NCBI RefSeq assembly: GCF_947501225.1
Contig: NZ_CANMUW010000002.1
Span: 1 to 64,000 of the forward strand
Source: an uncultured Shewanella sp.
GTDB lineage: Bacteria; Pseudomonadota; Gammaproteobacteria; Enterobacterales; Shewanellaceae
Direction: 5' to 3'
DNA: 64,000 nucleotides
The notes under the pieces were generated by a model. The model was given only the letters and a program-made list of their open reading frames with translations. It searched no databases and had not been told where the DNA came from. Positions 44,766 to 53,301 of the stretch are shown here, piece by piece (within the stretch, counting starts at the first letter, position 1; every line of letters starts with the position of its first letter). Made by a program: the position numbers and the translations under genes.

Positions 44766-47376
44766 AACACCTAAAGTTGTAAAAAAGAAGCTATTTTCAC
44801 CTATTTGGCTACTTCCTCTTGTTGCCTTGGCTCTCGGCGCCTGGCTGGGTGTCAAAAGTATCAAGGAAGCCGGCATCGAGGTACGGATCCACTTCCCCAG
44901 TGCAACAGGGATCGATATAGGTAAAACCTTAGTTCGTTATCAGGGGCTCACCGTAGGTAAAGTTGTCGATATCAGTATCGATGATGATCTTAAGGGGGTA
45001 AATGTTGACCTTAAGATGGACTATCGCGCCGGGCCGTTTCTTAATGAAGGCACTAAGTTCTGGTTAGTTGCCCCCAAGGCATCGATCACCGGTGTGGAGG
45101 GGCTCGATGCCCTCTTCTCCGGCAACTATATCGCGATTCAACCGGGTGAAGGCGAGTCCAAATCCTTCTTCGAAGCCGAAATTAACGCCCCCGCCGTCCA
45201 GCCTGGTACAGATGGGCTGGTCATAGAGCTAACCAGTGATAACCTTGGGTCATTGGATGTTGGCTCGCAGCTCTTTTATCGCCAGATCCCTGTCGGTCAG
45301 ATCACCAGCTACCGTCTGGAGGGCTCTGAACGCATCTTAATGACCGCTTTTATCAAGAAGCAGTATGCACACCTGGTAAAAACAGACTCACAGTTCTGGA
45401 ATGTTTCCGGTCTTAGCATAGACGCATCGCTGTCGGGGATAGAGGTGAAATCAGAGAGCCTGTCATCCATTCTGGCCGGAGGGTTAAGTTTCAGCTCAAA
45501 TGACGATTCACCAGGTGCAGGCAACGGACAGAGTTACCAAATTTTCGACAGCCGGGAAGAGGCGCTGGGGGGCATAGAGTTTATGTTGACGGCTGACAAC
45601 GCCGAGGCGGCCGGTGTCGGTACTAAGATCGTTTTCAGAGGCATAGAGATAGGCCGTATTATCCAATCAGAGTTGAGCGATTCAGGCGTACAGCTAAAGG
45701 CGAAGCTGGATGAGGAGCATGCACAACTGTTGTCGGGCTCGACTCAATTCTGGCTCGAGGGTGCAGAGTTATCACTATCGGGAATTCAACACCCCGAGCG
45801 GCTCATCACCGGTAGTGTCATCCAGTTTTCTCTGGGTAGCGGAGACCCGCTTGAGCAATATGCACTGCTCAATGAAGCCCCTGAACAACACGCTCAGTCT
45901 AAACTCCAGTTACGTTTAACTGCCGACACGAATCCCGGACTGGGAGTAGATGCGGAGATACGTTATAAGCAGATCCCAATAGGCAAGGTAAATTCGGTAA
46001 AGCTCAATGATGCACTGACAGCTGTTGAGTATAACATCGAGATCTGGCCCGAGTTTTCTCAGCTCATCATGGAAAACAGCTACTTCACCTCCGAGTCGGC
46101 GCTGGCCATCGATGCATCCCTCGATGGTGTTAAGGTACAGACACGGGATCTGACGACATTGACCAAGGGGGCAATCTCTCTCGTTCAGGGTAAAAGCAGA
46201 AAGTTAGCCAAAAATAACGCTCGACTCATGTTGTTCGACTCAGAGCAGGACGCACAGGCCTTCTTTGCCAACAGAAACCTCACCAGGCTGAGCCTGCTCA
46301 GTCCGGACGGCGCCGATCTCAATCCCGGCTCGCCTGTCTATTACAAGAAGATGCAGATCGGCCGGGTAGACAGTATCGACTGGCTGGCGGATTCCGAACA
46401 GTTTTCAATACGCCTGAGTATCCAGAAGCAGTTTAAAAGTTTACTCAAACCCAACTCTGTTTTTTGGCGTAACAGCGCCATGTCGGTTAATGCTGCCCTT
46501 TCAGGACTGGAGATCGATCTGGCTCCGATACAGGGGGCGTTAAAAGGCAGTATCAGCCTGGGACTACTCGAATCTGATGCCAAGGGCTCACAGACTCACC
46601 TCTACGGGTCCAAAAAGTTAGCCCTCGCCCAGGCGAAGGCCATCAGCCTCACCTTCCCCTCCGATGTTAAGTTAGCGGCCAAGGCCCCTATCCGTTATCA
46701 GGGCCATCAAGTGGGAGAAGTTGAGCGCGTAACCTTGAGTAAAGACCTGACAAGCGTCAGTGCGAGTGCTTACCTGTATGGCGATTACGCCGAGCACTTC
46801 ACTCAGGAAGATGCGCAATATTACCTGGTCGATGCTCAGATCTCCCTTTCGGGGATCAAGGCGCCTGAGACCATGCTAACCGGCCCCTATGTCGGCGTCG
46901 CTCCCGGTAAGAGTACTCGAAGCAGCTCACAGTTTACCGGAGCCATGACGACACCGGTGGTGGTGAAAAAACAGTGGTTACAATTTACCCTTGAAGATAG
47001 GAGTTTAGGGTCAATTAAAGCCGGAACACCTATCATCTTCCGCGGTATTAAAATTGGCCAGGTAGACAGCTATCGACTCTCTGACAAGGGTAACAGTGTT
47101 CTGATGAGTGCCCATATCGAAGAGCAGTATCGACATCTGGTAAATCAGACGAGCCAATTTTGGGATCTATCCGGAGTAAAGGTCGATATTGGACTGTTTT
47201 CCGGTGCCCAGATTGAGACCGGCTCACTCGAGACCATTATGGCCGGTGGTATAGGTGTTGTAACACAGGAACAGACCCGCTCAGATAACCGCCTCTCGGC
47301 CGATGAAAGCTTCACCCTGCACAAGAAGCTGAACCCTAAATGGTTAAGCTGGGCGCCGATACAGACCGCTCCCTGA
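44752..47376 (+). CDS. letB: LetB, seven-MCE-domain lipid-transport tunnel
   Basis: LetB (YebT) forms a hexameric tube spanning the periplasm for lipid movement. One N-terminal membrane segment (IWLLPLVALALGAWLGV, ~18-34) is followed by seven MCE domains. Each has the pattern G(T/S)...(V/I)xxxG(L/I)xxGxV, e.g. VRYQGLTVGKVVDI, FYRQIPVGQI, VFRGIEIGRI, RYKQIPIGKV, YYKKMQIGRV, RYQGHQVGEV, IFRGIKIGQV. The length of 874 is nearly the 877 of E. coli LetB, and it overlaps the LetA second half. It ends at a large hairpin. Confidence 0.95.
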   Translation: MTQIETPKVVKKKLFSPIWLLPLVALALGAWLGVKSIKEAGIEVRIHFPSATGIDIGKTLVRYQGLTVGKVVDISIDDDLKGVNVDLKMDYRAGPFLNEGTKFWLVAPKASITGVEGLDALFSGNYIAIQPGEGESKSFFEAEINAPAVQPGTDGLVIELTSDNLGSLDVGSQLFYRQIPVGQITSYRLEGSERILMTAFIKKQYAHLVKTDSQFWNVSGLSIDASLSGIEVKSESLSSILAGGLSFSSNDDSPGAGNGQSYQIFDSREEALGGIEFMLTADNAEAAGVGTKIVFRGIEIGRIIQSELSDSGVQLKAKLDEEHAQLLSGSTQFWLEGAELSLSGIQHPERLITGSVIQFSLGSGDPLEQYALLNEAPEQHAQSKLQLRLTADTNPGLGVDAEIRYKQIPIGKVNSVKLNDALTAVEYNIEIWPEFSQLIMENSYFTSESALAIDASLDGVKVQTRDLTTLTKGAISLVQGKSRKLAKNNARLMLFDSEQDAQAFFANRNLTRLSLLSPDGADLNPGSPVYYKKMQIGRVDSIDWLADSEQFSIRLSIQKQFKSLLKPNSVFWRNSAMSVNAALSGLEIDLAPIQGALKGSISLGLLESDAKGSQTHLYGSKKLALAQAKAISLTFPSDVKLAAKAPIRYQGHQVGEVERVTLSKDLTSVSASAYLYGDYAEHFTQEDAQYYLVDAQISLSGIKAPETMLTGPYVGVAPGKSTRSSSQFTGAMTTPVVVKKQWLQFTLEDRSLGSIKAGTPIIFRGIKIGQVDSYRLSDKGNSVLMSAHIEEQYRHLVNQTSQFWDLSGVKVDIGLFSGAQIETGSLETIMAGGIGVVTQEQTRSDNRLSADESFTLHKKLNPKWLSWAPIQTAP

Positions 47377-47381
47377 ACTAA

Positions 47382-47433
47382 GGCTTAAACGCAGCCGAAA
47401 ACCGGAATCATGATTCTGGTTTTCGGTTAAGCC
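47382..47433 (+). terminator. Long hairpin after letB
   Basis: GGCTTAA pairs with TTAAGCC outside a 32-nt imperfect palindrome, CCGAAAACCGGAATC/GATTCTGGTTTTCGG (47395-47426). It begins 5 nt past the letB stop. It lacks a clean T-run, so it may stop or stabilise the transcript, or belong to a repeat family. Confidence 0.6.
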
Positions 47434-47510
47434 CGTAATGCAGATCTGTTCTAAAATTGGTTCAATGGCTAAGTTTAAGAAAAACTGGCTTATTCAAATC
47501 AGGTATCGAA

Positions 47511-48536
47511 ATGAGTAAAGAATTAATGCAGCAAGCCGCGCAGAATTTAAAGAAAGCGGTTCCATTGATGCTCAAACATCAAATACCCACGACCCCCACC
47601 AATTACGCACTGTGGTACGCCTATGTAGGTGAGCAGAACCCGGCACTGAATATACAACTCGATACCATAGTCGAACAGTATCAAACCTGTCCGCCGGTGA
47701 ATTCAGAACTCCTCTACCGGGAGTTTGTTTCCGATCCTGTTGAGATAGATGTCATAGATATGCGCCAGAACCTTGAGGCCATGGCAACCGAACTGTCCCA
47801 GTCATTGAAAGATACCAACCTCGATGCCACCCAGTTTCAAACCCGCATCGACAGCAACTTTGACAAGCTTAACAGAATCGAAGAGGAGGGAGTAAGCCTG
47901 GAAAAGGTACTGGGTCTGGTTCGCAACCTTGTAAAAGAGTCCGATGAGATCCGCTCCAGCACCGAGTTTTTTACCGGGCAACTGAGCAAGGCTCAACAGG
48001 AGATAGAAGCGCTAAAATCGCAACTTAAACAGTCTGAAAAAGATGTACTGTTCGATGCACTAACAGGCATACTCAACCGCAGAGCATTCGACAGCGATCT
48101 CAATGGGATCCTCAACCAGAACCCCGAAGGAACCTGCCTTATCCTGGTAGATATCGACCATTTCAAAGCATTTAACGACAATTACGGACATCAGCTCGGC
48201 GATCAGGTGCTTAAGGCCGTGGCCAAACGTCTCTCCGAATCATGCCGTGAGGGGGTCAAGATCTACCGTTACGGTGGGGAAGAGTTTGCTGTCCTACTCT
48301 CTAACAAGCAGCTCAGAACCGCCAGACACCTGGCCGAAGCGATGAGACGCAGTCTGGAGAAGGTCTCCCTGAAAGATAGACGAAAAGAAGCCACGATCAA
48401 CAACATCACCGCCTCATTCGGTGTGGCTCAATGGCAAGCAGGCATGAACGGCTCTCAGCTTATAGAGCAGGCCGATAAGCTACTCTATGAAGCCAAGCGA
48501 CTGGGCCGAAACCGCGTCATGCCGATCTCAAGTTAA
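47511..48536 (+). CDS. Diguanylate cyclase (GGDEF domain)
   Basis: Makes cyclic di-GMP from two GTP. 341 residues: an N-terminal helical segment (to ~180, coiled coil around SKAQQEIEALKSQLKQSEKD) without membrane segments, then the GGDEF domain with DALTGILNRRAF, DIDHFKAFND and active-site RYGGEEFAV. The usual upstream RxxD inhibitory site is replaced by REGV, so product inhibition may be weak. ATG 47511 with AGG before is preferred to a TTG 54 nt upstream. The signal sensed is unknown. Confidence 0.93.
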   Translation: MSKELMQQAAQNLKKAVPLMLKHQIPTTPTNYALWYAYVGEQNPALNIQLDTIVEQYQTCPPVNSELLYREFVSDPVEIDVIDMRQNLEAMATELSQSLKDTNLDATQFQTRIDSNFDKLNRIEEEGVSLEKVLGLVRNLVKESDEIRSSTEFFTGQLSKAQQEIEALKSQLKQSEKDVLFDALTGILNRRAFDSDLNGILNQNPEGTCLILVDIDHFKAFNDNYGHQLGDQVLKAVAKRLSESCREGVKIYRYGGEEFAVLLSNKQLRTARHLAEAMRRSLEKVSLKDRRKEATINNITASFGVAQWQAGMNGSQLIEQADKLLYEAKRLGRNRVMPISS

Positions 48537-48545
48537 CACAATCCG

Positions 48546-49142
48546 CTAGCCGATGACGGCCTCAGCCTTAACAACCAGACGTAAGGCTCCCCCCACCTCC
48601 AGGGAGTTAAAGGGATAACAGGTGATTAGGGTTAACAGCTTATCATTCGATGGTTCGAGCACCCGGGTATCAGATTCATGAACGACCAAGGTTTCTGTTA
48701 CCCGGTACAGCTGCTCGTTGCCACTGGCATCTTGCAGGCGGATCTGTCTTCCGGTTTTAACCCCGCTGAGTATCGAGAAATGGGTGTCATTGTGCCCGGC
48801 TATGACCCTGTTCCCGCCTCGTTTCTGTGAGTTAATATCGAGCTCAGCCGGACCGAAGGCTAGATTTCTTCCGGAAGCCCCCGCCAGAACATAGAGTACC
48901 CGCTGCGATGTCGACTCCTCCCCTTCGGCAATAAATGTCATCTTAGATACCGGGTAGGTATCGGCCCAACTCCAGGGCTTATGGGGCTGACTGTCCTCCA
49001 ATGTCTGCTCCCAGGCCTGCATTATCAGGTATTGAGCAAAATGAGCCTTAGCTTGCATATATGTCCCCTTGCCAATTAATGTAAGACTGAAAATGAGTAT
49101 CGAACCGATTAGGGTAAGATGTAAAATTTGGGATAACTTCAT
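48546..49142 (-). CDS. Marine proteobacterial sortase
   Basis: A transpeptidase that cuts LPxTG-type tails and joins them to an acceptor. An N-terminal membrane anchor (LIGSILIFSLTLIGK) is followed by the sortase fold with H117 (AGHNDTHF), C175 (TLITCYPFNS) and R188, the canonical triad. At 198 residues it matches the marine proteobacterial class. Its start overlaps the stop of the substrate gene by 4 nt (ATGA), so the two are made together. In Gram-negatives the acceptor is unknown, since there is no thick peptidoglycan surface. Confidence 0.95.
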   Translation of the reverse strand: MKLSQILHLTLIGSILIFSLTLIGKGTYMQAKAHFAQYLIMQAWEQTLEDSQPHKPWSWADTYPVSKMTFIAEGEESTSQRVLYVLAGASGRNLAFGPAELDINSQKRGGNRVIAGHNDTHFSILSGVKTGRQIRLQDASGNEQLYRVTETLVVHESDTRVLEPSNDKLLTLITCYPFNSLEVGGALRLVVKAEAVIG

Positions 49143-51370
49143 AACGCATCTCGATTTCCCGCCATCTTTTGCACCAATGATCTGCTTATGTTTGCGGGAA
49201 AACTCAACATGTAAGCTATCAACAGACTTAACAAGATCAGCCCCATCGCAACCAATAACCGACTATCTGTGCCCGTTTGCGGCAGCGTACCTTCGGGTGG
49301 CCTCCAACCAAATGGTGTTGCCGGGATCACTGCGGCATTATTCGATACAATAGAGGAATCCTTAACCGGAGTAACATCTACAGCGATGAGACTGGTGTGC
49401 TTACTCGCAAGGTGATACTTGAGAGCCAGAGCGATGATCTGTTGCTTCACCCTACTGTCATTCGCTCCATCCTTGCTCAGCTCGAGCGCTGCTATCTGTT
49501 TGTTGGCCCAGATAAGATCCAGGCCTGCTTCAGAGACTGCGCTATCCAGCGACAGCAGCTCCTGCCAATACCTACCCGCAATCATTCCTGAAACTATGAC
49601 CTTGTCGGGTGAAACCGAGTGACGCATCTTTATCGCAACCAGAAGCGGCTCTTCGCTGTATAGGTCCGGTATTCTGGCCGGCCAGTAGTCCGGCACCGTG
49701 CCATCGCTATATCTGAGCTTTATATCGGTTATCTGCGGCTGCTCAATCTTATGCAGCAGTCCCTGAACCTTCTGCTTTACCTCATCTGAATGGCCAATAT
49801 AGGTAAAGGTTCCCCTGCCAAACTCTGCGGCTCTCTGCATAAAGTGAGAGTTGGGCGCAGAGCCTATGCCGAGGGTAAACAGGCGACTCTCTCCAATTCG
49901 ATATTTTATCAGGTTAAATAACTCTGCTTCATTTGCCACGGCACCATCTGTCATAAACAGCACCTGCCTTAATCGACTTCCCGTTTCAGCTTTTATGCCC
50001 GAAGACACGGGATAACCAGCTGTATCGGCTCTGTGAGTCAGCGCCATTTCCAGTGCCGGTGCCATCTCGGTTCCCCCGTCAGCGGTTAACGAATCGACGA
50101 ATCGATTCGCCATAATGATATTCCTGCTATTTGCGACTAATGGCTCAGAAGAGAGTGAAGTCACGTGTGAGTTAAACTCGATCACGTTAAAGGAATCAAC
50201 ACTGTCAAGGCCCGCTAATGCGAACTTCATCGCCGCTTTAGCCTGCTCCATGGCATCCCCCGACATAGAGCCTGACGTGTCTATCACTAAGATCAACTCT
50301 CTGGGAATAGGATCTATGTTCCTGTGCTCAGAGGGGGGAAGCAACATGATCAGTGCATAATCGTCCGGGTTAGCCAGCTTCTCCCCGGTTTCACTCATCG
50401 ATTCTTCTGTCGAATAGGTTTGTCCCCTCTGGGTAAACACACTGGCCGTAGGCTCGCTGCCCGCAACAGGCCGCCAGCGCAGCACAAAATCTCTGTCGGC
50501 TACCAGTTGAGATTCTGATTGGAGCCGATAGGAGGTATTACTCAGTGGCGTCATATCTATATCATGATAGGGGCTCACGATCTCATCGAGCCCAATCCCG
50601 GCATCGAGCTCTACCCGGATATTCACCGAAGGAGCTGTTGAGCTTCTCCCAGCCCTGCGACTAAGCAATGCTCCCACAGCTGAGAACTGATCCAGCCAAC
50701 TCTCATCACCAGTGATACTCTGGTATTGAAAATCGTCAGCTGGCCTGTCTTTATCTTCCGGGGAATACCTTGGATTAACGACCATAGGAAACCTGAGGCT
50801 GAACTCGCCCGCATCAAAGGCCACCAGCTCCTGATAATTTATCTCTACCACCAGCAGTTCACCCGGACCTAAATTGGCCACCGAGGTCGAAAAAATATTT
50901 GGTCGTTCCTGCTCAACCAGGCTGGCTCGCCTACCTGTCTTTCTGGCCTCCTCAAATACTCTCTTCGCCTCGACTCGCTCCTTAACCTGCCCTTCGACAA
51001 CCCGTGAGCCGACGAGTAATCTCATCCCATCAACCGCGGCTTCGTTAGGCAGTGGAAACCGATAGCTGCCGTTGAGCCACTGACCACTAAGGTTTTTAAA
51101 TGTCTGTTTCACCTTCACCCGGTTGACCCAACCTGAGACCTTCATCTCAACTTCGGTTTGTAATGGCAGTGAAACCCGCTCTTCTATCTCCCCACCCGCG
51201 CCGGGCAAGCGATAAACGAAGCTCCCCTGCATCGGCTCGGTTTCATTCGCTGCATTCCCATCTGAGACTACACACAGCAGTAATACACAGACAAGGGCAA
51301 GGTGACCGAGAGCCCCCCGGATGGGGGCTCCCTGGCTGCCGGATGATGCTGAGTCAAATTTCATAAACAT
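49139..51370 (-). CDS. Sortase substrate with VIT and VWA domains and an LPQTG tail
   Basis: 743 residues with a signal peptide (LALVCVLLLCVVSDGNA), a VIT domain (~50-180; VSGWVNRVKVKQTFKN, GSYRFPLPNEAAVDG), a von Willebrand A domain with MIDAS motif DTSGSMSG (~365) and a C-terminal sorting signal: L696-P-Q-T-G700, a hydrophobic stretch (LLVAMGLILLSLLIAYML) and basic tail. This is the marine proteobacterial sortase target family, one per system. It overlaps the sortase gene and follows pdsO by 23 nt. It resembles inter-alpha-trypsin-inhibitor heavy chains, so a matrix or adhesion role is plausible. Confidence 0.95.
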   Translation of the reverse strand: MFMKFDSASSGSQGAPIRGALGHLALVCVLLLCVVSDGNAANETEPMQGSFVYRLPGAGGEIEERVSLPLQTEVEMKVSGWVNRVKVKQTFKNLSGQWLNGSYRFPLPNEAAVDGMRLLVGSRVVEGQVKERVEAKRVFEEARKTGRRASLVEQERPNIFSTSVANLGPGELLVVEINYQELVAFDAGEFSLRFPMVVNPRYSPEDKDRPADDFQYQSITGDESWLDQFSAVGALLSRRAGRSSTAPSVNIRVELDAGIGLDEIVSPYHDIDMTPLSNTSYRLQSESQLVADRDFVLRWRPVAGSEPTASVFTQRGQTYSTEESMSETGEKLANPDDYALIMLLPPSEHRNIDPIPRELILVIDTSGSMSGDAMEQAKAAMKFALAGLDSVDSFNVIEFNSHVTSLSSEPLVANSRNIIMANRFVDSLTADGGTEMAPALEMALTHRADTAGYPVSSGIKAETGSRLRQVLFMTDGAVANEAELFNLIKYRIGESRLFTLGIGSAPNSHFMQRAAEFGRGTFTYIGHSDEVKQKVQGLLHKIEQPQITDIKLRYSDGTVPDYWPARIPDLYSEEPLLVAIKMRHSVSPDKVIVSGMIAGRYWQELLSLDSAVSEAGLDLIWANKQIAALELSKDGANDSRVKQQIIALALKYHLASKHTSLIAVDVTPVKDSSIVSNNAAVIPATPFGWRPPEGTLPQTGTDSRLLVAMGLILLSLLIAYMLSFPANISRSLVQKMAGNRDAL

Positions 51371-51393
51371 ATTCCTTTATGATGAAACCAGCA

Positions 51394-52131
51394 CTAGTTG
51401 TTCGCGGTCAGTGCAGACTCAGTTGTTACCAGTTTTACCGTTACTCTGCGATCGAAGAAATCATTCTCGAAGCTCTGCTCCTGTGTCATCGGCGCACTGG
51501 CACCATAGGCCCTGAAATCCAACCGTCCCTCCTCTACCCCTTTATTAACCAGATAGCTCTTTACTTCGGCAACTCTCTGTTCAGACAGTGCCTGGTTATA
51601 GGTGCTGTCTCCTCTTCTGTCTGCATAACCGGTAAGATCCAGCCTTAACTCCGGGGACAAAGACATGGCGTAGGCCACCTCATCGAGTTGCTCCTTAAAA
51701 TGTGGGACCAGTTCAGAAGAACCTGTTTTAAACTGTACGTTCAACCCCAGACTAAGCTCTGTCAGTTTCTGCTGCTGTGCGGCTCTGAGCTGAGTCAGCT
51801 GAATTTGTGCTTCCTCATATTGATCCGATATCGCCATCAATGACCGGTTCTCATCGCTCAGCTGATTCATTCTGGATTCCTGAAGCGCCAATTGTGCCTG
51901 TTGAGACTCAAGCTCCGATTCATCGGCAACGGACTTGCCTATGATGCCACCGGTAAAGGCACCTATGATGGCACCGACCGGACCGGCAACCACAGCACCG
52001 AGCACAATGCCTGAACTCAATCCGATCAGCTCTTCGTGATGTTGACGCTCACCATCGGTATCGGCTGCGAAGCTGACATTTGATACGGCCAGGCTGCTTA
52101 CTAACATAGTTGCGATTATCTGCTTTTTCAT
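51394..52131 (-). CDS. pdsO: Sortase-system OmpA-family protein PdsO
   Basis: 245 residues: signal peptide (IIATMLVSSLAVSNVSFA), a glycine-zipper-like membrane or oligomer segment (GIVLGAVVAGPVGAIIGAF), a Gln/Glu-rich coiled coil (ESQQAQLALQESRMNQLSDE) and an OmpA-like peptidoglycan-binding domain (LDLTGYADRRGDSTYNQALSE ... YGASAPM). This combination defines the OmpA-family partner found only beside dedicated proteobacterial sortases. It leads the pdsO-target-sortase operon and may anchor or receive the sorted protein. Confidence 0.93.
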   Translation of the reverse strand: MKKQIIATMLVSSLAVSNVSFAADTDGERQHHEELIGLSSGIVLGAVVAGPVGAIIGAFTGGIIGKSVADESELESQQAQLALQESRMNQLSDENRSLMAISDQYEEAQIQLTQLRAAQQQKLTELSLGLNVQFKTGSSELVPHFKEQLDEVAYAMSLSPELRLDLTGYADRRGDSTYNQALSEQRVAEVKSYLVNKGVEEGRLDFRAYGASAPMTQEQSFENDFFDRRVTVKLVTTESALTANN

Positions 52132-52526
52132 TTTGTTTTCCCTACGCTTATGGTTTCAATATATGAGGAGTCGGTATTTATCGTTTCAAAACCCGACACC
52201 GTTTCGATGAGTGAATTAAACATGATTTAAATGTCAAAGCAGGGGAGCAAAAATGGCATTACAACTATGAATTGTGGCAAGAAAATGGCAATTGACTCAG
52301 TTGCCTTTTATCCCACCATTTTTCCTGTATAGTCACTGGCAACAAGGCAAAGTATGGCAAGCTGCTCAGCCGTTAACCCTATTGCAAACGATAGGGTGAC
52401 AGTTGAGCTCTCCTATAGATATTGCACCATACATAAGCCAAAGATGAGTCAGGTGCAGGCTAGCTCCCTATAGTGCAGCACCAATGAACCGTCATTACCA
52501 GCATCACAACAAGCAAGGTTTATTTC
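52132..52526. promoter_or_regulatory. Divergent control region of the sortase system
   Basis: 395 bp between pdsO (left) and pdsR (right) must hold both promoters. (T/A)GGCA(A/T) words recur in one direction at 52254, 52275, 52286, then 52337, 52345 and 52355; within each cluster spacings are 21, 11 and 8, 10 bp. Spaced direct repeats like these are typical of OmpR/PhoB-type regulators such as PdsR. No gene is seen. Confidence 0.6.
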
Positions 52527-53225
52527 ATGTCACTGAAACGCATAGCAATCGTAGAAGATGAAGTCGCTATCCGGGAAAATTACAAAGAGGTACTGCAGCA
52601 GCAGGGCTACAGCGTACAGGCCTATCCTAACCGCCCCACCGCCATGCAGGCTTTCAGTACCCGATTGCCGGATCTGGCTATTATCGATATCGGACTCGAA
52701 GACGAGATAGATGGTGGCTTCACCCTCTGTCAATCACTGCGCGCCATGTCGAGCAACCTGCCGATCATCTTCTTAACGGCCAGAGACAGTGACTTCGATA
52801 CCGTTTGCGGACTTCGCTTGGGCGCCGATGATTACCTGAGTAAAGATGTAAGCTTTCCACATCTGATAGCCAGACTTGCCGCCCTGTTCAGACGCTCTGA
52901 TCTTCAGAATAAGGCACAGACAAACGATAACCTCCTCGAGCGGGATGCGCTGACTATCGATGCCAACCGGATGCAGGTGTACTGGAAAGATGCCCCTATT
53001 GAGCTCACCGTCACCGAATTTTGGATGGTGCACGCCCTTGCCAAGCGCCCGGGCCATGTCAAGAACCGTCAGGAGCTGATGCAGGAGGCAAAAATATTTG
53101 TCGACGACAGCACTATCACCTCTCATGTCAAACGGATCAGAAAGAAATTCGTCGCTCAGGATGAGAAGTTCGATTGCATAGATACCGTCTATGGCATGGG
53201 TTACCGCTGGGATCCTCAGGGGTAA
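52527..53225 (+). CDS. pdsR: Sortase-system response regulator PdsR
   Basis: 232 residues: receiver domain with D11/E12 region, phospho-acceptor D54 (AIIDIGLEDE) and K-region (DYLSKDVSF), then an OmpR/PhoB-type winged helix (ELTVTEFWMVHALAKRPGHV ... HVKRIRKKFV). It belongs to the regulator family dedicated to proteobacterial sortases and is transcribed away from pdsO. Its likely targets are the clustered TGGCAA repeats between the two genes. pdsS follows 76 nt downstream. Confidence 0.94.
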   Translation: MSLKRIAIVEDEVAIRENYKEVLQQQGYSVQAYPNRPTAMQAFSTRLPDLAIIDIGLEDEIDGGFTLCQSLRAMSSNLPIIFLTARDSDFDTVCGLRLGADDYLSKDVSFPHLIARLAALFRRSDLQNKAQTNDNLLERDALTIDANRMQVYWKDAPIELTVTEFWMVHALAKRPGHVKNRQELMQEAKIFVDDSTITSHVKRIRKKFVAQDEKFDCIDTVYGMGYRWDPQG

Positions 53226-53301
53226 ACGATGACACCACTCTCTATGCGCATTACAACACTTCAACCTCCGATATCGGCATTATCGACCTGGCGATCTGCT
53301 G

